Below, piece after piece: positions 42,401 to 53,000 of a DNA stretch of 64,000 nt; position 1 is the stretch's first letter, and each line of letters begins with the position of its first letter. The notes beneath the pieces were generated by a model that worked only from the letters and a program-made list of their open reading frames with translations, was not told the DNA's origin and did no database searches. Source of the DNA: Aculops lycopersici (taxonomy: Eukaryota > Arthropoda > Arachnida > Trombidiformes > Eriophyidae); NCBI GenBank assembly GCA_015350385.1, contig WNKI01000002.1:8745661-8809660 (forward strand), read 5' to 3'. Position numbers and translations under genes: made by a program.

Positions 42401-42583
42401 GGTCAACAAATGCAACAGCAACAAGCTCAGTCGCAACAGCCAACCCCGCAAACGACACCAAACGGAACGAACCAAAGACAACCACAGCAGCAGCAGCAGC
42501 AACAGCTTCCGCCGCCACAAACTATGGCAAATACCAGTGATCCTGCCGTCGACTACATCGGGTGTCACGAATCAATTAGATGA
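27745..42583 (+). CDS. lab: Labial, Hox1-class homeodomain transcription factor
   Basis: The anterior-most Hox gene, setting head-segment identity. Coding exons are 27745-29597 and 41869-42583, giving 855 residues. Exon 1 encodes a Gln/His/Pro-rich N-terminus (polyQ at about residues 42-57, many HHxHH runs), the labial hexapeptide region TYAWMTVRRNAPK (Tyr452-Met455; binds Extradenticle) and the homeodomain up to codon 48. The homeodomain (571-630) has the labial-type GRTNFTNQQLTELEKEFH, YLTRARRIEIA and LNETQVKIW|FQNRRMKQKKKEK. The intron splits the Trp48 codon in phase 2: TTTG|GTAAGT with acceptor CATTAG|G, which restores TGG and continues TTCCAAAAC (Phe49-Gln50-Asn51). The 225-residue tail is Gln-rich. 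AATAAA at 42835-42840 is a likely poly(A) signal. No other Hox gene is in the window. Confidence 0.97.
32537..32588. repeat. CA microsatellite
   Basis: An uninterrupted run of CA units (about 24) immediately left of the 873-bp assembly gap, in the labial intron. Confidence 0.95.
32595..33467. other. Assembly gap (873 N)
   Basis: Unresolved bases inside the labial intron, bounded by a CA repeat on the left and a GA repeat on the right. Length may be an estimate. Confidence 0.99.
33468..33498. repeat. GA microsatellite
   Basis: GA dinucleotide run adjoining the right edge of the assembly gap. Confidence 0.95.
34874..34907. repeat. Perfect 11-bp inverted repeat
   Basis: CATCAACCAAA (34874-34884) and TTTGGTTGATG (34897-34907) with a 12-nt loop, in the labial intron. 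Confidence 0.85.
35219..35279. repeat. Two adjacent hairpins
   Basis: First: GTTGGA (35219-35224), loop TTTT, TCCAAC (35229-35234). Second, 14 nt further: GAGATTGGCTT (35249-35259), 9-nt loop, AAGCCAATCTC (35269-35279), perfect over 11 bp. Both are in the labial intron. Confidence 0.85.
35871..35892. repeat. Perfect 10-bp inverted repeat with 2-nt centre
   Basis: CGCTCGGTCG (35871-35880), AA, CGACCGAGCG (35883-35892). Labial intron. Confidence 0.85.
36939..36954. repeat. 16-bp perfect palindrome
   Basis: AACTTTTATAAAAGTT equals its own reverse complement. It contains a TATAAAA core on both strands, within the labial intron; no transcript start can be argued from sequence alone. Confidence 0.8.
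37384..37416. repeat. Perfect 13-bp inverted repeat
   Basis: GCAAAAGATACCT (37384-37396), loop CGACCCA, AGGTATCTTTTGC (37404-37416). Labial intron. Confidence 0.88.
38589..38619. repeat. 31-nt near-perfect palindrome
   Basis: AACCACTGAACTAGA (38589-38603), a single central A, TCTAGTTCAGTGGTT (38605-38619): 15 bp of perfect arms. A weaker inverted pair (AAATCAAAG/CTTTGGTTT, 38621-38642) follows at once. Labial intron. Confidence 0.9.
39648..39682. repeat. Near-perfect 13-bp inverted repeat
   Basis: CACTACTACTCCT (39648-39660) and AGGAGCAGTAGTG (39670-39682) pair over 12 of 13 positions with a 9-nt loop. Labial intron. Confidence 0.7.
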
Positions 42584-45021
42584 GTTAATGGATAGATGGG
42601 CTCATTCAGAATTGACTGTAACTAATATATCAAGGATTGAATCGCACGAGACCACAAGAGATTTGAATCACAGTAATATGAATTACATTAAAATTTCCTT
42701 AAAGTGAAGTTAGACTCTTAGATCCAAAGATGAGTTTCTTTTGTCTGTTTGTTTGCTTTCTTCGATGTCCATCATCTTTGGTTGTTGCATCATAAATTCG
42801 GCCCAAATAGCCAAATACCAACAACTCTGCGCTAAATAAACACCGAAGATTCGATGATATTTTGACAGATTTTCGTCCTCCTCGTCCTCCTCGTCCTCCT
42901 CGTCCTCCTCGTCCTCCTCGTCCTCCTCGTCCCACCAACAAGAAGACTGGCTGACTGGCTGACACATTGACATTGTTGCTTTTAGAGTTTAGCTGCTAGT
43001 GTTGGACCTCCGATGACAGTGACGGGCGCGGTAATATTATCGCCAACACTTCCAAACGATGGCCTCTGTCTCTCTGTCTCTCTCTCTCGCCTTAGGTACA
43101 ACGAGACTCCACTATCTCAATCCATTTGACAACTCGGTGGTTGGTTGCACATCGATTCCAGTTATCGCTGATCCAATATTAGATATGATTTGGTTCCATC
43201 TAGAAAAGTCAGCGACTTTCTCTTGCATTCGTGTTGGCGCCTTTAGTGCAAAGTTTAGTTGGCGACAAAGCTGACGAATTTTGTCGAGTTAGTTGCCAAC
43301 TGAGCAGGTAAACTCAGTCAGCTTCGAATCAACCTGATCAACTGGTCAGGAGGTGAGCGTAGTGAAAATTTTGAGCAGTTTGTTTGGGCCGACAATGATG
43401 AATTGGTGGTTCCTGTGGTCCTCCTCGTTTTGCAATGGTATTCACGTGTGACAGTCACTCCTCGCACGATGAAAGTCAACAACTCAGCCAGGTAAAAAAC
43501 TCACTAGTCAGTTGACTTTTTCATATTTTTGCATTTTCATTATCTTCATCAGTCTCTCAGCTTTGCCCTCTACTCGTATCCGTAACTAAACGACCGCGAA
43601 AATGGCAACGAGAATCCCAAGTCACTACTGGTACTATTGCCACCACCACTACCACCAACTGGCTGACTGACGGACTCGTTATCGCCGGTGAGGCATTTGA
43701 ACAAAAGAGGGATTGGCGGTGGTGCGCAGACCGCCACTGCCGCTACCACCACCAGCCATGGCAACCACTGACATCTGTCCTTCAAAGTGGCACACCACCA
43801 GTTGCTACTATCTGTGAATATGCAGAAGTAAATATTCTATCCAGCTTTTGAAAATCAGGAGAATGTCAACGTTTGCCGCTGGTCCTCCGAGCTTTAGTGG
43901 CAATATTTTGTGGACGACTAATTCCCTTGCTTAAATACTCCCCTCTCCATCTCCTTGCCTTCTCTATCAATTGTTTGTCCTTCTAAAGATACTTCCTCTG
44001 ATTGAGTAGTCTCCTGCTTTGTGATGTATCCTAGTCCCGTCGCACAGTTGGTTGCTTTTTTAGACCAAGAGTCTAGCACCACTGTTATGGCCGCTATTCA
44101 AACACTAGGATTGGTCAAACAGTTATCATATCTTCTTTTCGTGGTTGGCTTACTCCAGCGATAGTGCTAATAAAGTTCTCACAATAATAAATGAAAAATG
44201 CACAATTCTAAGCAGTCAGCCCGAACAATGCGCTTCCTTTCTTGTCAAATTACTCTTTGGCTTCTCTTCCCTCTCCTCCTATCCCATCTCGTCCCTAACT
44301 ACCAGTCAGTGACGAGTCAATTAGACGCTTCATGGTATTGGTGGCGTTTTCTCTGGAGTTTCCGGAATTTTGATCTTCTTTACTTGGCAACTCGTGGTAA
44401 CTCCTCTCCAGAGACTTGTGGCTAGCAGCAAGTGACTATTGGCGCGTGAAATTATTTTATTGACTCTACCGTGTGATTCAAAATCAAATGGTGCTTTTAC
44501 GTTAGCCGCAATTGCCACGATTCTGCGTCTGATTAGTCATCCTCAAGTTGTTTTGTACCTCTCGGAAATGGAGATTTTATTGTAAATTTTTGCTTTGTAT
44601 TCTAATAACATCCAGCTAGGATAGATATAATATTGAGCTAAGATATGTTAAATAGATGTATCATATCAAAGATTTTCGAGCGAACTATAACTTGAGGTTT
44701 TTCAAGGGGAATTGAATTCAGAGCTCTTGACGCTCAGACAATAGGTTAGATGGCGCTGCGAACGCGCTTTGCACGTGTGTTTATAAAAATCAAGTCATGC
44801 CGCAATTTGAACGAACTCTCGGTGATCGCTACTTTCAACTTCTTTTATATTACATCTTGCAGATTGCAGACTATTAAATCTCTTCATAATCATCATTGCA
44901 AGAATAAAGATATAGGTGGACAAAGCCAAAACGGACAGACGAATCGACCTCTTAATACACACAAAAGCCATATTGATTGCGACTGCCAGGATAATCAAAT
45001 TGTTGATATTGAGAAAGCAAG
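42584..45021. other. labial 3' region and spacer before AGK
   Basis: About 2.4 kb. It holds the labial 3' end (poly(A) signal at 42835-42840), a 9-nt tandem repeat (42874-42933) and otherwise mixed-composition DNA with TC runs near 43065-43090. Short open frames exist but lack domains. No RNA gene seen. Confidence 0.45.
42874..42933. repeat. 9-nt tandem repeat (CGTCCTCCT)
   Basis: Six to seven near-exact head-to-tail copies of CGTCCTCCT, just beyond the labial poly(A) signal. Confidence 0.9.
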
Positions 45022-46410
45022 ATGTCAACTCCTAGTCTCTTCAGTTTATTCAGGAAGAATCCAATTAGAAATGGATTAATACTTGGCACGGCTAATATTG
45101 CATTATGGTTCACATATGATTACACAACAACCAGAAGTATTATGAAAATAGCTTGTAAGAAAGCGCGAGTTTATGGTGACGAAAAGCTAAAGAATCCTCT
45201 TGCACAACCGAGACATATAACTGTAATACTGAATCCAGTTGCATGCAAGAGGAAATCTAAAAAGCTATACACCAAATGGGTGGAGCCGATATTGCATTTG
45301 GCTGGAATCAAGGTCAGTCTAGTCGAAACTGTGAGGCCAAATCAAGCATATGACCTGATGAAGATCATGTCTAATTGTGATGGAGTTGCAATAGTTGGTG
45401 GTGATGGAACTGTGAATGAGGCTATCAATGGACTCCTTAGCCGACCTGACTGTGCTAAAGCTGCAAGAGAGTTTCCAATTGGAATTTTGCCAGCCGGAGA
45501 GTATAATAGTATCGCCAGATATTTACATCAGAATAATATTCACTACAGAAACCAAAAAGAATTTCTAATGCATGCTACAATGCGACTAGTGGACTCCGTG
45601 ACAGAAAATTTCGACGTTCTCAAGGTTACACCAATGGATCAGACCATCAAAGAGAAAGAATCGCCCATATATGCACTTAGAGATATCAGATATGGTCTAT
45701 ATCAAAGCAATTTCTTTAAAGTCAGTGGATATGCCATCTATCAAAATAACATCAAACCATATTGGTTGCGCCTTAAAAGAATCTTTAGTAGCAAATTTTC
45801 TAGTCCAAAAATCAAGTCAATCTCATACACTGAGCCATGTGAAGGATGCTCGCGATGTTATGAGAAACACTTGTTGAAGAATTCTCAATCGGCGAATGTT
45901 GAGGAGAAGCAGAGTACTAATAGAAGATGGTGGAGCATGTTGACACCTAAATCGAGCCAGTCAAGTCCAGACGAGGACGCCAAGAAAGAGTTAGAGTTAT
46001 CTAAGAAGGATAACCCCGAGTGTGATAGATGGTTACGCATAGAACGTATTAGTGATATTACGGACTTCAGAGCCTCGATGATGGGCGACAAGATGATCAG
46101 GTTAAGTTTAGGTCGCGACAGTGAATATGAGGCAAAAGATGTCTTTGAAACTCAGGATGTTAGACTAGAAGTTGCGCCTGAGTTAGAGGATGAGAAGAAA
46201 AAGGTGTTAGAACCAAGGCCCGAGAGTGAGGAGCCAATGGATGCGAAAGCAAAGCAAGAGGAAAAGGATAGAAGGACGCACTTCCTGGTTGACGGTCAAC
46301 CTAACCAAGCACATTCTATTGAAATCACAACACTTAGGAAAGCTATTGTAGTATTTACAGGTCCCTTCACAAAAGCCGGACTACCTCAAACTGAGATTAT
46401 CAGAGATTAA
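45022..46410 (+). CDS. AGK: Acylglycerol kinase (mitochondrial lipid kinase)
   Basis: A 462-residue homologue of AGK, which phosphorylates monoacylglycerol and diacylglycerol in mitochondria and in animals is also part of the TIM22 import complex. The N-terminus has a hydrophobic segment (about residues 18-34, GLILGTANIALWFTYDY) expected to anchor it in the inner membrane. The diacylglycerol-kinase catalytic domain (about 65-200) shows TVILNPVACKRKSKKLY, PILHLAGI and the nucleotide loop VGGDGTVNEAINGLL (Gly126-Thr130 is GGDGT), then IGILPAGEYNS, where human AGK has PLGETSS. Middle region matches AGK (ALRDIRYGLYQS). A charged, variable stretch (about 290-420) precedes the C-terminal ITTLRKAIVVF strand. 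Single exon. A 10-bp inverted repeat overlaps the stop codon, and AATAAA is at 46431-46436. Confidence 0.9.
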   Translation: MSTPSLFSLFRKNPIRNGLILGTANIALWFTYDYTTTRSIMKIACKKARVYGDEKLKNPLAQPRHITVILNPVACKRKSKKLYTKWVEPILHLAGIKVSLVETVRPNQAYDLMKIMSNCDGVAIVGGDGTVNEAINGLLSRPDCAKAAREFPIGILPAGEYNSIARYLHQNNIHYRNQKEFLMHATMRLVDSVTENFDVLKVTPMDQTIKEKESPIYALRDIRYGLYQSNFFKVSGYAIYQNNIKPYWLRLKRIFSSKFSSPKIKSISYTEPCEGCSRCYEKHLLKNSQSANVEEKQSTNRRWWSMLTPKSSQSSPDEDAKKELELSKKDNPECDRWLRIERISDITDFRASMMGDKMIRLSLGRDSEYEAKDVFETQDVRLEVAPELEDEKKKVLEPRPESEEPMDAKAKQEEKDRRTHFLVDGQPNQAHSIEITTLRKAIVVFTGPFTKAGLPQTEIIRD

Positions 46411-46417
46411 TCTCAGT
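46390..46417. repeat. Perfect 10-bp inverted repeat over the AGK stop codon
   Basis: ACTGAGATTA (46390-46399), 8-nt loop, TAATCTCAGT (46408-46417). The stop TAA is 46408-46410, the start of the right arm, so the last codons and stop would pair in the mRNA. Confidence 0.85.
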
Positions 46418-47656
46418 ATTGGTTGATATTAATAAATTGTTTACAGACTAAAATTAGTGTAGCTACCCTACTATTCGATTGTCTATATTCATTCAAGTCA
46501 TTAAGTTAACTTGAATTTTCAATCATTTCCACAAATAATCTCGGGCAAAAACAACAGGATTCTAAAAAAGGGTTATTTTTTTGGTGTTTATCGGTTGCGG
46601 AAATCTATGTTTATTCTGGTGATGTTATTCTTTTGACTAGCTAATAGACAGACCTGTACCTTTTGAGCGCCGTCATCGCACTAACTGGCTAACGGTAAAA
46701 ACAAAGACGAAAGAACAATCACCTGGTCTACGTTGAGCGAGGTTCTGTTTGTCAGTAGACCGAAAAGTGGGCAACTAACGGGTAGCTTGTCTGGTCTATT
46801 GATTCACTTGACTCTTTGTTTGGCTCGGCGCAAGTTCATGTTTCAGCTTCCAAGCGAGTTGAGTGGCGCGAGCTAACCAGTGAATGGGCTTAAGCTCGTG
46901 AGCTCGCTAAACTCACCCCAAAAAAGACTTAAGTAGTGACGGCTACTCTGCACTGGGGTAGTAAGATACAAGAGCTCTACCACCACCAAAACTACTACTT
47001 GCCGAGCTTCGCGCCTGGCTCACCAGTTTTTTACCTGCACCAGGTGAACTGAGTCTGCAACTGGCATCACGTAGCTCTAGTCAATCTTTTCTACGCTTTA
47101 GGTAAGGCTTATGCTTGAATATTTAATGAGAGGGAGAGCCAATCTCTAAAATACGCATTCAATTCTGGTCGGCTTCAATCCAGACTCGAACCCACAAGCA
47201 ATAACTTTCTTCCTCTCTCTCTCTCTCTCTCTCTCCCAAGTCTATCTCCTCCCTTCCTGCATCGCAACTACGAAAGTCGAGACTTTGGAGAGTCATTAAC
47301 TCTTTTTTAGTAGACTCGTTGCCCGCTACGTACGAGTTCCCCGGCGAGTCGCGAAAGAGAGTGACGATGTTTCGTTTGTTACATTCCCTCCCACATAAAC
47401 TAAGGCTAAGCTAGTAGTTGTAGTGGTAGTATTAGCAGCAGCTGTCTAATAAACTACAATCAATTTGCTCAGGTTATCGTTGATTCTATCTACAGGAGTT
47501 ACTTTCCTACCTCTTGATTTTCGCCGTTTGATTGCGTAGAGAATCATTTCACGTTGCCAACTTAGAAGGCTGACACTTGTAACGTGCAGGAAAAGCATCA
47601 TGTCCTTGGCCTTGCCACGAGTTGTGCTATTTTTAGCTCCCTCGATTATTGTGGTG

Positions 47657-47659
<3 letters not shown>

Positions 47660-47713
<54 letters not shown>

Positions 47714-47761
47714 AGAGAGNNNNNNNNNNNNNNNNNNNNAGAGAGAGAGATAGAGAGAGAG
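47660..47761. repeat. GA microsatellite interrupted by a 20-N gap
   Basis: GA repeat 47660-47719, N at 47720-47739, then GA/GATA repeat to 47761. The fixed round size suggests a gap of unknown true length. It ends only about 28 bp upstream of the TATA box of the next gene. Confidence 0.95.
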
Positions 47762-47788
47762 ACTGACTAATATTGAAGGAATATCTAG

Positions 47789-47796
47789 TATATAAG
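47789..47796 (+). promoter_or_regulatory. TATA box of the small secreted protein gene
   Basis: TATATAAG, 121 bp upstream of the ATG at 47917. A transcript start about 30 bp downstream (near 47820, in CACATTCACTCACATCAAC) would give a leader of about 95 nt, typical of strongly expressed arthropod cuticle-type genes. Confidence 0.6.
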
Positions 47797-47916
47797 ACCC
47801 AACATCTTGGCCACAAAATTTATCACATTCACTCACATCAACAGTCATCAAGTTCAATTTAGCTCAATTCGTTTCAACTCAATCTAAAACCAAACCCCAA
47901 GAACCAAATCATCAAA

Positions 47917-48320
47917 ATGTCTTCAGCTAAGTTCTTCGTTTGCTTGGTGTTGGCTGCCCTCGTTGGCTGTGCCCTGGCCCAACTCGTGCCAATCTCAGGA
48001 ACCCGCGACCTAACTGGCGGCTACTACGACCACTACACCGGCCAATACTCATCAGCATTGACCGGACATGTGTACAACACTGCACCAGCTCTCGCCGTTG
48101 CCGGTAAGTATTAGTTACACAGTTGCTTGATTCGCCGTGATTAGTTGACAGGTAGACCTGACAACACGTTCAAAACAACGACCACCAGCAGAAGCAACAA
48201 AATGTCTAACTAACAATCTAAATATCATGACAACCACTTGGAACAGGTCCAGTTATCGCTCGTCCAGCACTAGCTGCTCCAGCCATCGCTGCTGCTCCAC
48301 TTGCCTGGATCAGAAGATAA
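47917..48320 (+). CDS. Small secreted Ala/Pro-rich (cuticle-like) protein, two exons
   Basis: An 86-residue secreted peptide from exons 47917-48103 and 48247-48320. The intron is phase 1 (GCCG|GTAAGT to GGAACAG|GT), so the codon GGT is rejoined. The signal peptide (residues 1-21, KFFVCLVLAALVGCALA) is strong. The mature chain has a Tyr/Gly-rich first half (GGYYDHYTGQYSS) and an Ala/Pro-rich second half (PVIARPALAAPAIAAAPLAW), a composition seen in arthropod cuticle proteins and small cuticle-associated peptides, though no chitin-binding RR motif is present. The TATA box, short leader and compact gene suggest high, stage-specific expression. AATAAA at 48546-48551 is the likely poly(A) signal. 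Function as structural cuticle component is inference. Confidence 0.85.
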
Positions 48321-50086
48321 ACTATCTCTTTATCTTTGTAGCTCACACACCGATCAAACTATCGACCTAAGAATGCATCAATCATGACATCGTCATCTTG
48401 TGCACCTTCTAACTTGCCAAACAATCTAATGTCATCTAGATCTCGCAAGCAAACTCAAAGGCATAGTGACACCACCTGTCAGATTGCGCCTGGTCATCAT
48501 TGCAACTGGACATGGTGAGAATTTGAGCTTGTCAATATCTTTGTCAATAAAAAACATGCACAATAACAAAAATTGCATCACTTTGTCCATTTTTATCTCT
48601 AATCAATCCTTGTGGTAGTGTATAGTTGCGCACAGAATATCCTAATGTGCAAAATCGGCCTCTACAGGAACCTGGGAGCACTCCGAATATGCAAGGGCCC
48701 AGTTGCGGAAAATCGTCAGTTGCATGAATCTGCCGTGTAGATCCGGTGTTATTCATGTTTAAATTATGTACTGGAATATACAAAACGTATAACCGAAAAC
48801 CACCTCCCGATATCTCACCTAAATCCAAAGTTAAACCCTAAGATGTCTTTACAGGATTTTTGCGGTTCTAAGGATTCTAGGATTCTAACGACCGAGAAAT
48901 CCCCGTTCTTCCGTTTCTCTCCTGAACCTTTACGGAACCATTGAGGAATGGTTCCGATTGCGCTTCTAGTTTGCCCTGGGGCCCCTCGGTCACCAAGTGG
49001 CTTGAATTGAGATGAAGCCTGTTTAGAATCAACGAGAGCATACAATATTATCGGAATCGATCCGCAAAATTGCTCTGTACATGAGGATAAAAACCGTTTT
49101 TAAATGACACTTGTATTGCAAAAGTTATGCAAGTTACAGTAAAAATGACCCCTGCAAACGTCTCAGAAGCATGATTCTGAGCTTCCGGTTGCATCGGCAT
49201 CATGCTATCACCCATAGTTTTTGAGATACAAATGTTTTCAAAAGTATTTTTTATTCAAAATCCGAGTCCAAGGCCAATCGAAGGGTTTACCAAGAAAACT
49301 TGAATCAAATGTGACCCAGATCTCATTTACAGGCCCGGAGGCCGATAAATGGGGTCCCTAGTAATTCGGGATGCGAGAGTCTAAGTATCTCTTGCAAGGC
49401 ACCCCTAGACCAGAACTAATTCTGCAAAATTGTTCATCCTAAAGATTTCTAGGATTTGTCAACAGTTCGACTTATATGGGCGTCAGGGTGATTTTGGACT
49501 TCAATGATGCTTTTCGCCATAAGTTCTCGACTTGTTGAGATTTCTTCGCCAAATTTGCGCCATGAATTCTTGAATGCACGATACACTGCTCGGATCTTTT
49601 CTAAGGTTGCAACTTTCGATACTCGATCAATTGGGCGACCCCTGATAAAAGCTAGGAGCCTCAATAAGTCAGCTCGATGACCAGATACCACTCTGTTTGA
49701 TGCATCTCTGCCTATCAATTGAGTCAGTAACAATCTTGCAGAAATTTTATGTTAAAATCTCCAGACATAAAATAATGGTGACTCTCTTTGAGAAAGGGTA
49801 CAATTTCTATTTCTACATGTATAGAGATCTTTCTCCTCGAATATCCATTCTCTCTTCTCGCAAATTTCCAAGTCGAGATCAAACCGAGAGGTATAGCCAA
49901 GAAACTCGGCTTGCATGTTGCTTGAAACGCGTTCACGGACCCGAAGGACGAAAAATGGGTGTCCAGTAAAGGTCTAAAGGTATCCTTATCCAGGAGCAGG
50001 GAGTTTCGAGGTGAATTTTGTATATAAATCTTATCTCCGTGTTTATTTGTTACATGAGTGATATTATTAGTCATATTAAACTATGT
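48321..50086. other. Old diverged repeat tract between the cuticle-like and NRF-6-like genes
   Basis: About 1.8 kb. After the poly(A) signal at 48546, the sequence contains three degenerate copies of a segment with the core CCAAG...CTTG.AT...ATG (near 48990, 49285 and 49890) and two longer matching stretches (about 49255-49390 and 49865-49990, sharing CCCGGAGG/CCCGAAGG and AAATGGG). GCAAAATTG also recurs (about 49075 and 49425). This looks like a decayed repeat family. Open frames here have no recognised domain. Confidence 0.5.
48933..48956. repeat. Perfect 10-bp inverted repeat with 4-nt loop
   Basis: CGGAACCATT (48933-48942), GAGG, AATGGTTCCG (48947-48956), inside the diverged repeat tract. 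Confidence 0.85.
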
Positions 50087-53000
50087 TCATAAAGCCGAAG
50101 CCTCGTTTGCGTCCCGAGGCTCCTCCTCTTGGTTCTTTTCCTCACCACCTCTCTCCTCGGCGCGATTGTCGTCGAGAGAATTCGGCTCCTCTATTATGCT
50201 ATTGGCGGCTTGTGGTTCATTTCTCTTTAAGTTTCTCCTCAAAGTGGATGAGTCTATTCTTGGAATGAGAACGCCGCCTGTTTGATTTAGCCAGTTGCTG
50301 GCTCCTTCCGACAACACGCCTAAATTTGAGGAACTGGGCGAGGAGGAGGAGGAGGATGACGATGGCGAGGTGTTTAATGGTACAATGTCCTCACCAGTCA
50401 GCCTACTGCTCAATTCAAGCCTTCTCCAGGAAGCCTGGTCGACGTCCAATATTTGCTGTCCATTCCTTTGGGACAGGTAATCTTCGTGAGCCCGTTCCTG
50501 TTGCTCGTCCTCCCTCGCCGCTCTCATTTGGCCTCGCCACTCTCTAGATCCAATTCCAGTGAGAGTGTTGTACCTGACGGATCGTCTTCTCGCCTGCATT
50601 AGCAACTCGGCTTGAGACGATGGTTGTTGTTGATGCTGTTGCTGAATAGAAAATATTTGTTGCCTCGCGTCGGCGAGTAAACTCTTGGCACCAATCGATT
50701 GTTGATCGCCAGAAGTATCATAAGATGCCATTGACACAGCTCCTCGCGTTGGCTCGCTCAACAAACTACTGCTTGCCTTTGGTCGTCGGCAGTTCGTGGT
50801 AAAATCTAGCTCGCTAGCATAACAATTGGAATTGTACCTGTCATAGTAGTCCATTTCCATGTGTCTATTTGCCAGGAGTCTGTTCCTATTACCACTACTC
50901 CTGCTACCACTTCCGCTAGCACCACCACTCGGCACCATTGTAGCATATTGCATCGGCCTAGAGCTCATTCGCCAACGTTGATACCCGCCGCGGCCATAGT
51001 GTTTAAAGTCAGCATTCAATGCCGCCTGCTCCTGGCTGCTTAGAAATCTTCTATTGAAGGGAACGCTCCCTGCTGCCACCTGTTGGTTTCCGCTGCTAAC
51101 AAGACCAAGCTCACTCGACGCCTCTCGTCGATTGTTACAGTTTTCGAGGTTGACCTCACTTGAACTTGGTAAGCGATTCTTGGTCGAATTCCACCCAATT
51201 GAGTCTGGAAGCTCCATCTGATTGCCAAAACTAAAGCTGTGATCCGTTGAGGTGCCTCGCATTGGACGCAGCGATCGCCTTTGATCTTGATTCCTGAGCA
51301 CCTGTTGCTGCTGGTCTCGCTGAAGTTGATTCATGTTGTATTGATTCATAACCACCTGTTGGTGGTTGTTCGTTTGCATTGGCGGCCATAGACTCAGAGA
51401 ATCTGGTGCTCTGATGTCGTTGTTACTATCACTTCTAATGCCTGTTATCGCTGTTGCTGTTGCTTTTGTTGTTGCACTAGCCACCAAATCTTGCTCTTGT
51501 TCAGGTGAACTTCCATTCGGCATCTGGTCAACACTTGATGAGGAGCGATTTGTATCAGACTTATTGTCCGAATCCAAGGAAACCAAGTTGCTGGTTACCT
51601 GGCGAGCCAATGATGCCATTTGTTTGTTACTAACCACTTCGCCAACCTGTCGACTTGTGGACCCGCTCAACAAGTTGCTCTTGTACTTGGACTCGTTCGA
51701 GGAATCCGATAGACTGGTGGTATTGGGTCGACCAAATATCACTTGCTCTAAATTGATTATGGGCGATTCAAAGGTTATGTTGACAAAGTAGCCAACAACG
51801 ATACTTATGATGAAGTTTCCACTTGCTTCCCAAAGAATATTTGCGTCAGTCCACTCAATGGTGTGACGTAAATTAAGTGCCCGGAACATGATGACAGGTA
51901 AATGGACCAAGTAAATGGAGAAACTTAGCCGTGAGAGTGGAACAAACATTGAGTGTGACAAAAAGTTTGACAGCATCTTTGCTCTTCCTGTTGCGCAAGC
52001 AAAGACTATCCAGGCAACAAGACTTGTCCAAATGGTTCTATGAATGGCAATATATAAAGCCGAAACCACTGGAGACGGATTAATCATTGCCGGATCATCG
52101 TAGGCTCCGTTCCAAAGGTAAGTCAATAGGAGGGTCGTGAAGGAAAGCGGCGGCAATAGGATCCACAGTGACCAGGTTAGATGTTTAGGTAGGCGTACCT
52201 GAGGACACTTGTGCAGCATGTATCCAGTAAGGATGCCCAAGCAGTAAGGTCCCATGTGTTGGTAGGTGGCGAAGTAGGAATAGCTCAGCTGTTGCTTAAT
52301 GGAGCTAAATTTTTGTTGTGGATGTGGTTGTTGTCGATGACGATAATCCGACGGTAAATTCCAACATTAAACCAATCACATTCATTTTTGTTTTATCGAT
52401 TATGACATAAAAAAGAGTTAGATAACAAGAAGTTAGTGTCGTGATTAGACTCGCTATCGCTGGGAAACATCAGGTTGTCGACCAACCTGATGAATAGACA
52501 CGATAGCCTAAGGCAGCTGCGTCTAGACAAACGCGATTGCCAGAGGGCAGAAGAGTAAGTGAGAATTGAAGACTGATGGCCAAATGAAGAGAGGCAACAA
52601 CCACCTGTTTCTGGGGTAGTTGTAGATGAAGTAGTTGTGGTTTCGGTTGCGATGATGCTGTGAACAGCTCTACTTACTCAAACTCAAGTTTGTTAATTAA
52701 GGTTGTGGGCATCAATTTGTTTGCATAAATAACCAAACCCGAGACAACCGAGGCAACAATGGCAACCAGTAAATTTAGCGAGTGTCCAAAAACAGGCCGC
52801 CTTTATGGATTGTAATCAAGGTGTGAGTGAGAATTCCAGTTAGTGAGTTTGGTAACAGGTAGTTGAGGTTGTTTGGAGGCAGAAGGTTAGTTTGATTGTC
52901 TTTGGTTATGAATTTGGTTTCAACTCTACTTCTGTGCTTGTATTTGGGAAAATTTGCCACCAACCATTCAGGTGGCGTCATGATTAATTGCATTATTCAC

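Larger units (their letters stand above)
46411..47916. other. Spacer between AGK and the small secreted protein gene
   Basis: About 1.5 kb containing the AGK 3' end (AATAAA at 46431-46436), TC runs (about 47213-47235), a GA microsatellite with an assembly gap (47660-47761) and the promoter of the next gene. No coding frame supported. Confidence 0.5.

Noticed and set aside
47165..47195. GGTTCGAGTC-like tRNA B box on the minus strand
   Set aside because: No flanking T-stem pairing and no A box at the right distance.
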